From Rhodobacterales bacterium (GTDB lineage Bacteria; Pseudomonadota; Alphaproteobacteria; Rhodobacterales; Rhodobacteraceae): a stretch of 6,169 bases of DNA. This document shows positions 1 to 5,469 of the stretch, in pieces. Location of the stretch: assembly GCA_025357355.1 (NCBI GenBank), contig JANXPK010000767.1:1-6169 (forward strand), written 5' to 3'. Made by a program: the position numbers and the translations under genes. Position 1 is the first letter of the stretch; each line of letters begins with the position of its first letter. A model generated the notes under the pieces. That model did no database searches. It was given only the letters and a program-made list of their open reading frames with translations, and was not told the origin of the DNA.

Positions 1-861
1 CTCCGCCCCAATCGTGCCGATGAACCGCTTGCGCGAGGCACCCAGCAATACCGGCACCCCCAGATCATGAAACACCGACAGTCGCGCGATCAGCGCCAGA
101 TTGTGCGCCAGCGTCTTGCCAAAGCCGATCCCCGGGTCCACCGCGATCCGCTCCCGCGCAATCCCCGCCGCCTCGGCCACGCCAATACGCTCTTTCAACG
201 CATCAAAGACGTCCAGCAGCACATCCTCATAGGCCGGATCGTCCTGCATCGTATCGGGCGTGGCGACCGAATGCATGAGCACAACCGGACAGCCTGCCTC
301 GGCCACGATCCCCGCCATGGCCGGATCGAAGCGCAGTGCCGTGACATCATTGACCCAACTTGCCCCCGCCGCCAAAGCTGCCGCCGCAACACCGGACTTG
401 CGCGTGTCAATCGACAACGGCAGATCCAGCCCGCCGTCCCGCAGCGCCGAGATCACGGGGATGGTGCGCGCAACTTCATCGACCCCGGACACCTCCGCCG
501 CACCCGGTCGCGTACTTTCGCCTCCGATATCAATGACATCCGCCCCCGCCGCCATCAACCGCGCCTGCATCACTGCAGCCTCGGGCCGCAGAAACAACCC
601 GCCGTCGGAGAAACTGTCTGCCGTCACGTTCAGAATTCCCATCAGGCGCGGTCGGTCCATGACCAGCGTGCCGAAATGGCCGCGCGAGGCCGAAAGCCTG
701 TCGCGCACCTCACCGCTCACCGCACTCGCCGACACCAGACGCGGTGGGGAACCCCGGCTCAGCACCTCGACCTGATTGAACCAGCACCATCCCCCCGCCA
801 GAGGCAGCGCATCCGGCGGACGCGCGGGATCGGTCATGGCAACAGCTCGAAAATACTCCAT
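1..861 (-). CDS. folP: Dihydropteroate synthase FolP (3' end beyond window)
   Basis: Condenses 6-hydroxymethyl-7,8-dihydropterin diphosphate with p-aminobenzoate to give 7,8-dihydropteroate, in the cytoplasm; this is the sulfonamide target. 287 residues are visible and the frame runs off the left edge, so roughly the last 45-50 residues are missing, including the usual C-terminal RVHD motif. Family motifs appear in order: LMGILNVTADSFSDGG (73-88; Ala81 where many homologues have Pro), DVIDIGGESTRPG (108-120), SIDTRK (150-155), ND (171-172), DPGIGFGK (242-249) and the substrate-binding SRKRFIG (276-282). About 65 residues precede the barrel, including LAGGWCWF at 21-28, an extension I associate with Rhodobacterales FolP. 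The ATG at 861 is chosen because an in-frame TAG lies four codons upstream and the N-terminus resembles relatives; the next ATG (837) is possible. No strong Shine-Dalgarno is seen. It starts 44 bases after folB, so the two are probably co-transcribed. Confidence 0.96.
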   Translation of the reverse strand, partial: MEYFRAVAMTDPARPPDALPLAGGWCWFNQVEVLSRGSPPRLVSASAVSGEVRDRLSASRGHFGTLVMDRPRLMGILNVTADSFSDGGLFLRPEAAVMQARLMAAGADVIDIGGESTRPGAAEVSGVDEVARTIPVISALRDGGLDLPLSIDTRKSGVAAAALAAGASWVNDVTALRFDPAMAGIVAEAGCPVVLMHSVATPDTMQDDPAYEDVLLDVFDALKERIGVAEAAGIARERIAVDPGIGFGKTLAHNLALIARLSVFHDLGVPVLLGASRKRFIGTIGAE

Positions 862-905
862 GTCTCGTGCCTAAGGTCGAACGCAAGGCCAGACAAGGGG
901 CTGGC

Positions 906-1814
906 TCACATCCGCTCGACGGTGACGCGGCTTCCTGCCGGAAGTGCAACATCGCCGTGAACGATCAGCCGTTCCGCCGCCATCACCTCGGCCAGCCACA
1001 ACGCCAGCGCAACCGGATCGCGCGACTGCGGACCATCGACGGCGTCCAGCACCATCTTTCCGGGGGCCCAGACCATGATCTGGCCGCGTTTGACCGCCCA
1101 GTCGATCTCGGTCCGCGTCGCCATCACCACGCAACGGGCATCGCGGGCGGCCAGAACCCAGGCGTTCTGCTCGATGGCCAGAAGATCAACGCGCCGCTGG
1201 GTCGGGCGGTGGCCGGTCTCGGGATGCGGACCTTCGGGCATGCCGACCGTCAGGATCACCGGCTGGCCGCGTGCCGCCCAACCGTCCAGCCGCACCGCCA
1301 GGTCCGCTGCCATGATCGTCGCATTGTCGAGATAAATCACCAGGGGATGCAGCGACGCTTCCTTGCCGTCCTGCCCCGTCACCTTGACCGCCACCTCGGC
1401 CCGCGAGCGGACAATCTCGACGCCCAGCTTGTAGGGGCCGATATCCAGTTTTTCGATCCGCAAAAAGGCCCGCATCGCTTGCGGTTCGGCCAATATCCGC
1501 TCTGCCACCCGCTCGGCCAGCGTTTCCAGCAGGTTCAGCCGTTCAGCCGCCAGTTCAGCAGCGATGGCTTCGGTGATGCGGTCATACGACAGGATGCGGT
1601 CCACATCGTCGTTCAGCGGCTGCGGCGCCGGGCGCACCTCGACCACGACATTGAACATCACCCGCTGACGGTGGCCACGCTCTTTCTGGAACGCGCCAAT
1701 CTCAACCTCAACCACATGATCGCGCAGCGATATCCGGTCACGCGGATCGGCGGTGGCCGAGGCGGCCGCGCGTTCTTCGGGATGGGCGAAGGCAAGGCGG
1801 ATGTCGCTGGTCAT
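906..1814 (-). CDS. folB: Dihydroneopterin aldolase FolB with C-terminal kinase-fold-like extension
   Basis: Converts 7,8-dihydroneopterin to 6-hydroxymethyl-7,8-dihydropterin plus glycolaldehyde in folate synthesis. Of 302 residues, about 26-138 form the aldolase domain. The residues known to matter in this family are in place: Glu45 (in IGAFQKERG), Tyr77 (LSYDRI), Glu97 (LLETLAERVA) and Lys122 (RIEKL), followed by LGVEIVR (130-136). Stand-alone FolB proteins are about 120 residues, so this one carries some 25 extra N-terminal and about 160 extra C-terminal residues. The extension (about 155-302) has blocks reminiscent of small amino-acid-kinase-fold proteins: PVILTVGMPEGPHP (185-198), RRVDLLAIEQNAWVLA (207-222), VWAPGKMVL (248-256) and LWLAEVMAAERLIV (272-285), but without a recognisable glycine-rich phosphate loop. 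I see no clear Shine-Dalgarno at the start; instead an inverted repeat ends directly before the ATG. The start is supported by the N-terminus MTSDIRLAFAHPEE, which matches my memory of relatives. The aldolase call is firm; the extension's identity is an inference. Confidence 0.94.
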   Translation of the reverse strand: MTSDIRLAFAHPEERAAASATADPRDRISLRDHVVEVEIGAFQKERGHRQRVMFNVVVEVRPAPQPLNDDVDRILSYDRITEAIAAELAAERLNLLETLAERVAERILAEPQAMRAFLRIEKLDIGPYKLGVEIVRSRAEVAVKVTGQDGKEASLHPLVIYLDNATIMAADLAVRLDGWAARGQPVILTVGMPEGPHPETGHRPTQRRVDLLAIEQNAWVLAARDARCVVMATRTEIDWAVKRGQIMVWAPGKMVLDAVDGPQSRDPVALALWLAEVMAAERLIVHGDVALPAGSRVTVERM

Positions 1815-1854
1815 GCCGGGCTCTGTCAGGGGGCATGTCCTGTCTACGCCCGGC
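1815..1854 (-). promoter_or_regulatory. Inverted repeat abutting the folB start codon
   Basis: Arms GCCGGGC and GCCCGGC (1848-1854 and 1815-1821) are perfectly complementary over 7 bp and enclose 26 bases. Inside, CAGG and CCTG (1839-1842 and 1827-1830) can form a second 4-bp helix, leaving a symmetric 5 x 5 internal loop. In the mRNA the 3' arm ends at the base before the folB AUG, where a Shine-Dalgarno would normally sit. It may limit ribosome access to folB, or mark the end of the hydrolase message, although no U-run follows. It could be chance in GC-rich DNA; function is inferred only. Confidence 0.35.
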
Positions 1855-1910
1855 CAGGGTCAAAGCCAAGTCTGAAGCCGACCCACCGGATCAGCAGCGC
1901 GACACCAGCG

Positions 1911-2588
1911 TCAGGGCAGACTTGCAAACTGGCTGCGATAAAAGATGTGGGCACCAATCGCGGCGGTCTGCACCACCGGACCCCAGTCAGGCCGCACCCA
2001 GCGGGTATGGAAATAGGTCGCACCCAGCGTCAATGTCCGCGGCGCGCCATCCAGCATCACGCGGGCAATTCGCCCGGCGCGATCGCGCGCGACCGGGTCG
2101 CGCATGTCATCGCTGAATGCGTCGCAGACCCAGGAAAAGGCGCAAGCTCCATGGCCCCGCGCCTCGACCACGCCGCAGACCGATTTGGGGTAATCTGGGC
2201 TGTCGACCCGGTTCAGGACCACTTCCGCGACCGCAAACTCACCCTGGATCGACTCGCCGCGCGATTCGAAATACACCGCCCGGCGCAGGCAATCCCATTC
2301 CTGATCCCCCGTCGGGGCGGGCAGCCTGGCCAGCCAGTCGTCGGAATAGTCGATGACCTTGGCACCCGCGCCGTGGGCCTCAAGGGAAGGGCCAATGGCC
2401 AGCGCGGAAAGCTGTGCCTCTGGCATGGCGTTGACCGCATCATGCTCGGCCCCGAACAAGGACGTGAATTGCTCGCCCATAAGGCTCGACGGATCGTTGG
2501 ACTGGCTCACCGTCACATCGGCGAAGGCCGCTCCACTCAGGACGACAAACGCCGCAGCGGCGATCGTCCGGCATAGATGCAAGCGCAT
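1911..2588 (-). CDS. Secreted SleB-type cell-wall hydrolase (Hydrolase_2 family)
   Basis: Predicted to cut peptidoglycan glycan strands outside the inner membrane. SleB, the family's namesake, is a spore-cortex lytic enzyme; in non-sporulating alphaproteobacteria the relatives are general wall hydrolases of unclear duty. The protein has 225 residues: a Sec signal peptide (basic MRLHLCR, hydrophobic stretch to about 20, likely cleavage after AFA at 23), a low-complexity linker, then the catalytic domain from about 97. Family hallmarks are AVYFESRGE (104-112) with the presumed catalytic Glu108, FAVAEVVLNRV (118-128), SVCGVV (136-141), CAFSWVCD (149-156) and YFHTRWVRPDW (192-202). Four cysteines lie in the mature domain, at 100, 138, 149 and 155. 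The ATG at 2588 is preferred over an upstream in-frame ATG (2723) because it begins the signal peptide and has GGGAA 8 bases upstream. It is separated from its neighbours by 195 and 96 bases, so it may have its own promoter. Confidence 0.92.
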   Translation of the reverse strand: MRLHLCRTIAAAAFVVLSGAAFADVTVSQSNDPSSLMGEQFTSLFGAEHDAVNAMPEAQLSALAIGPSLEAHGAGAKVIDYSDDWLARLPAPTGDQEWDCLRRAVYFESRGESIQGEFAVAEVVLNRVDSPDYPKSVCGVVEARGHGACAFSWVCDAFSDDMRDPVARDRAGRIARVMLDGAPRTLTLGATYFHTRWVRPDWGPVVQTAAIGAHIFYRSQFASLP

Positions 2589-2698
2589 TGGCAAAGTTCC
2601 CGGTTTCGTTTCCCCATCCCGCCAGTGGCCAAAACGGCAGCAGCCCCAGCGACAAGCGTCCGGGCTAGAACAGGCAGGGGGGGTCCGTCCATGCGTCC

Positions 2699-2721
2699 GG
2701 CAAAATTGCCACAGTTTTGCC
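2699..2721. repeat. Inverted repeat, 7-bp arms
   Basis: GGCAAAA (2699-2705) and TTTTGCC (2715-2721) are perfect complements around a 9-base spacer. On the minus strand the same stretch also contains TGGCAA twice, 11 bases apart, so the sites would lie on the same face of the helix. It could be a regulator-binding site or a short hairpin in the leader of the hydrolase mRNA. Function is unknown. Confidence 0.35.
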
Positions 2722-2731
2722 ACCTTTTTGC

Positions 2732-2743
2732 GCGGAATTCCGC
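2732..2743. repeat. Perfect 12-bp palindrome GCGGAATTCCGC
   Basis: The sequence equals its own reverse complement over 12 bases and sits in the AT-rich block upstream of the hydrolase gene. Such a site can bind a dimeric regulator, but a palindrome of this length also arises by chance, so I give it little weight alone. Confidence 0.3.
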
Positions 2744-2776
2744 CTAAATCTTATTGTTTCCACATTAGCAACACCA

Positions 2777-2796
2777 CACAATATCATGATATTGTG
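2777..2796. repeat. Perfect 20-bp palindrome spanning the stop of the PPDK-like gene
   Basis: Half-site CACAATATCA (2777-2786) is followed directly by its exact reverse complement (2787-2796), with no spacer. The minus-strand stop codon TGA occupies 2786-2784, so the palindrome encodes the last residues of the PPDK-like protein and runs into the gap. There is no U-run afterwards, so it is a poor intrinsic terminator and looks more like an operator for a dimeric DNA-binding protein acting on the downstream hydrolase gene. I do not recognise the motif as a known regulator box. Confidence 0.55.
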
Positions 2797-5348
2797 GTTG
2801 TTTTCCTGATGTCTACACGATCGGCCAATGCCAGATGCGCGGCAGCCAAGCGGGCAAGGGGCACCCGGTAGGGTGAGCAAGACACATAATCAAAGCCGGC
2901 GCGGCGACAGAATTCGATTGATTCGGGGTTGCCGCCGTGCTCACCACAAATCGAAAGCACAAGATCCGGACGTGTCTTTCGCCCACGTTCCGCTCCAATA
3001 TGTAGCAATTCTCCGACGCCATCGACGTCCAGAGTGTGGAACGGATCTTCGGGGAACACCCCCTGCTGAACATAGGTATTCATGAACCGCCCGGCGTCGT
3101 CGCGTGACAGGCCATAGGTCATCTGCGTCAGGTCATTGGTGCCGAATGACAGAAAAGAGGCGTGCTGGGCAATCTCTCCCGCCCGCAGCGCCGCCCGCGG
3201 GGTTTCCACCATGACGCCCAGCTTGAAGTCGAAATTCACCCCGGTCTTGATGCGCACGGTTGCCGCCACGGCGTCGATATTGGTCTTGACCAGTTCCACT
3301 TCACGCCGCGCCGATACCAGCGGGATCATGATCTCCGGCACCACCACCGCACCGGCTCTGGCAACCTCGACGGTCGCCTCAAAGATGGCCCGGGCCTGCA
3401 TGTCGTAAATCTCCGGCAACACGACGCCCAGCCGCACGCCGCGCATCCCCAGCATGGGGTTCGCCTCCGACAGCGCCTCGGCCCGGCGGATCACTTCGGA
3501 CAGCGGCCGGTCCATCGCCTCGGCAAGCTCGCGCAGGCCCTCGCGGCTTTGCGGCAGGAATTCGTGCAACGGCGGGTCGAACAGCCGGATGCATACAGGA
3601 AGTCCCTGCATGATGCTGAAAAGCTGGACAAAATCGGCACGCTGCATCGGCAGCAGACGCTCAAGCGCCGCGGCCCGGTCCTTGCTGGTATTGGCGAAGA
3701 TCATCTCGCGCATCACCACCAGCCGGTCCGCGTCAAAGAACATGTGCTCGGTCCGGCACAGGCCAATGCCCTGCGCCTCGAACTGGCGGGCGGTGGCGGC
3801 ATCGGCTGGCGTGTCGGCATTGGCGCGAATGCCAATGTCGCGCACGGCGTCGGCCCAACCCAGAAGCTTGCGGAAGGCGTCGTCCAGTGCCGGTGCCAGC
3901 ATCTCCGCCGTGCCCGCCAGAACGTCACCTGTGGTGCCATCGACGGTGATCTGGTCGCCCTCGCCAAACACCCGGCCATCAGCGGTGGTCAGCTTGCGAT
4001 CCTTGCTGTCCAGTCTGATCCCCGAGGCGCCGACGACACAGGGCACACCGAGCCCCCGCGCGATCACCGCGGCATGGCTGGTCACCCCGCCGCGTTCCGT
4101 CAGAACCCCGACCGCCGAATGCATGCCGCGAATGTCCTCAGGCTCGGTCTCGCGCCGACACAGGATGCAAGGTTCGCCCCGCGCCGCCGAATCCTGTGCT
4201 GCGGCAGAGGTGAACACGATCCGACCCGTCGCGGCCCCGGGTGAGGCGGCGATGCCGGTCGCAATCACGTCACGGGTCCCGCGCGGATCGACCTGACTGT
4301 GCAAAAGCTCGGTCAAGGAGCGCGGCTCGACCCGTAGGACCGCGTCCTCGCGGCTGATGACGCCGTCCTCGGCCAGCGCCACCGCTATCTTGAGGCCGGC
4401 CCGGGCCGACCGCGCCACGCGCACCGCATCCAGAACCGACAAGTGCCCGTCCTCAATGGTAAATTCGATCTGCATCTCTTCGCGCAGCTTGCTTCGGCAG
4501 ATCTCGCCAAAGCGGATGAGATCGGCGAAAATCGTCGGCGACAGGTCCTCCAGCGACGGGCCGCGCGGGTCACAGGTCAGGTACATCGCCTCGGTCTTGC
4601 TCAGCGCATCGCGACCCTGGCTTTGGCCCAGATAGCGGCCCTTGACCTGCGGTTGCCCGGTGACCGGATCGACAAACTGGATGACGCCCGACCCCGAAAT
4701 CCCCGGACCAATCCCCTGCGCCATCTGTTGCACCACCAGCCCCAGCGCCGCTTGTTTCGGCGCGCCTTTGGCCTGACGCAGCAAACGGGCCGACGTGCCC
4801 TCCCACGCCCGCGCCATCGAGCGCAGAACTTCGGTCAACTGGCGCGCCGGGTCCTCGGGGAACGGCTCGTCCATTTCGCGCTCGTAGTGGCGCAAGGCCT
4901 CGCGCAGGGCATCGCTGGTGGGTTGATCTGCCTCGAAAATATCGGGGTCAAGGCGGGCGACATGGGTGGCATAGGCCTGCACGAAACGCAGGTACAGCGC
5001 GTCGGCGGCGAGGGGGCCGTTGGTCGCGCGCAGGGCGGCGTGGCGGGCGGCGTTCATGCCGATGTTCAGGATGGTGGAGGGGCCGCCCCAGTCGGGATTT
5101 TCCGGCGAGGGGCGCACGGAAATCAGCGGGCTTTGGCCGAAATGGTGCAGGATCGCCGCTGCATCGACCAGCGCCCCGCCCGCGATGGCCCGCACGGTCT
5201 GGGTCGGCAGCGCCACGGTCAGCGGCACCGGCAGGTCCAATCTTACCAGTCGTTGCAAGCACTTGGCCCGCCAGCCATGCACCGGCGCGTTGATCCTGGC
5301 GGTGGCGGTGACCACGGTGAATTCGAGGGATGCGTCTGGTTTCTGCAC
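2784..5348 (-). CDS. PPDK-family PEP-utilising protein with degenerate ATP-grasp domain
   Basis: True PPDK interconverts ATP, phosphate and pyruvate with AMP, diphosphate and PEP through a phosphohistidine. Here 854 residues (family about 870-890) show: a divergent ATP-grasp region (about 1-340); the swivel domain (about 365-475) with GGVTSHAA, phospho-acceptor His425 and the neighbouring Thr423 that PPDK regulatory proteins modify; and a TIM barrel (about 495-845) with every PEP/Mg residue I can check: Arg532 (GLCRTEH), Arg588 (IRLFDPP), Glu715 (VMVETPR), Asn738 (GTNDL) and Cys801 (SICGEHGGNP). In the ATP-grasp region the usual KGAN Lys position is Arg27, the glycine loop SMPGMMDT is DWGGPST (86-92), GEFLxNAQGEDVV is KGRYLGQSQGRDA (236-248), and LQTRNGKR is LDAVRVAR (306-313). 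Synthesis of PEP from ATP is therefore doubtful. The start is GTG with AAAAGG 8 bases upstream. It lies 121 bases after glyS in the same direction. A standard ppdK annotation would fit the C-terminal two thirds only. Confidence 0.9.
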   Translation of the reverse strand: MQKPDASLEFTVVTATARINAPVHGWRAKCLQRLVRLDLPVPLTVALPTQTVRAIAGGALVDAAAILHHFGQSPLISVRPSPENPDWGGPSTILNIGMNAARHAALRATNGPLAADALYLRFVQAYATHVARLDPDIFEADQPTSDALREALRHYEREMDEPFPEDPARQLTEVLRSMARAWEGTSARLLRQAKGAPKQAALGLVVQQMAQGIGPGISGSGVIQFVDPVTGQPQVKGRYLGQSQGRDALSKTEAMYLTCDPRGPSLEDLSPTIFADLIRFGEICRSKLREEMQIEFTIEDGHLSVLDAVRVARSARAGLKIAVALAEDGVISREDAVLRVEPRSLTELLHSQVDPRGTRDVIATGIAASPGAATGRIVFTSAAAQDSAARGEPCILCRRETEPEDIRGMHSAVGVLTERGGVTSHAAVIARGLGVPCVVGASGIRLDSKDRKLTTADGRVFGEGDQITVDGTTGDVLAGTAEMLAPALDDAFRKLLGWADAVRDIGIRANADTPADAATARQFEAQGIGLCRTEHMFFDADRLVVMREMIFANTSKDRAAALERLLPMQRADFVQLFSIMQGLPVCIRLFDPPLHEFLPQSREGLRELAEAMDRPLSEVIRRAEALSEANPMLGMRGVRLGVVLPEIYDMQARAIFEATVEVARAGAVVVPEIMIPLVSARREVELVKTNIDAVAATVRIKTGVNFDFKLGVMVETPRAALRAGEIAQHASFLSFGTNDLTQMTYGLSRDDAGRFMNTYVQQGVFPEDPFHTLDVDGVGELLHIGAERGRKTRPDLVLSICGEHGGNPESIEFCRRAGFDYVSCSPYRVPLARLAAAHLALADRVDIRKTTTIS

Positions 5349-5356
5349 TGCGGCGG

Positions 5357-5362
5357 CCTTTT
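5357..5362 (-). promoter_or_regulatory. Shine-Dalgarno supporting a GTG start
   Basis: AAAAGG on the minus strand lies 8 bases before the GTG at 5348-5346. It supports GTG as the start of the PPDK-like gene; no ATG is available there. Confidence 0.6.
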
Positions 5363-5415
5363 GTTCAGGCGCAGCATAGGGGGAAATTCGCGTGGCGCAA
5401 GTTTTCTGGGCAGAA

Positions 5416-5442
5416 CGGGGGTTTCACACCCCCGCACCCCCG
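5416..5442. repeat. Tandem plus inverted G-run element (hairpin) after glyS
   Basis: Two exact tandem copies of CACCCCCG (5427-5434 and 5435-5442) face one inverted copy CGGGGGT (5416-5422). The nearer pair gives a 7-bp perfect stem with a 5-base loop; the farther copy can form the same stem with a larger loop, so the two are mutually exclusive. In the glyS mRNA the element starts 27 bases after the stop codon. No U-run follows, so termination would be weak or Rho-assisted. Together with the flanking CTTTTCCCAAATATCCCA it resembles an intergenic element that I recall as frequent in Rhodobacterales genomes. Confidence 0.55.
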
Positions 5443-5469
5443 TGGGATATTTGGGAAAAGATGAAGGGA

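Larger units (their letters stand above)
2589..2783 (-). promoter_or_regulatory. Intergenic region upstream of the cell-wall hydrolase
   Basis: This gap of 195 bases holds no gene I can support. Bases 2701-2800 contain only 40 G+C in 100, far below the genes around them. This AT-rich block, with three symmetric elements (listed separately), is the likely place for the promoter of the hydrolase gene. I could not fix a convincing sigma-70 -35/-10 pair. One -24/-12-like sequence, TGGCAAAACTGTGGCA (2722 to 2707 on the minus strand), has the GG and GC doublets at the sigma-54 spacing but differs from consensus at two positions. A run of seven C's (minus strand, about 2677-2683) lies nearer the gene. 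No U-tailed terminator for the PPDK-like gene is evident. Confidence 0.4.

Noticed and set aside
67..960. A 297-codon plus-strand open frame at the left end
   Set aside because: It is antisense to folP, whose minus-strand frame shows every dihydropteroate synthase motif; the plus-strand product shows no domain.
867..2576. A 569-codon open frame on the plus strand, with another of 360 codons at 3162-4244 and one of 370 codons at 4443-5555
   Set aside because: They lie antisense to folB, the hydrolase, the PPDK-like gene and glyS. Their products are rich in Arg, His, Pro and Gly with no motif, as expected for the shadow of high-GC genes with strong third-position bias.
2589..2723. A longer start for the cell-wall hydrolase at 2723
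   Set aside because: The extra 45 residues are Cys/Trp/Arg-rich with no homology I recognise, and would bury the signal peptide that begins at 2588.
2777..2796. The palindrome as an intrinsic terminator or an FNR box
   Set aside because: There is no U-run on either side, and it does not match the TTGAT-N4-ATCAA pattern of FnrL sites.
2665..2880. Small open frames across the gap downstream of the PPDK-like gene (2665-2880, and 2440-2655 minus)
   Set aside because: They overlap real genes in other frames, lack ribosome sites, and encode compositionally odd peptides without recognisable domains.
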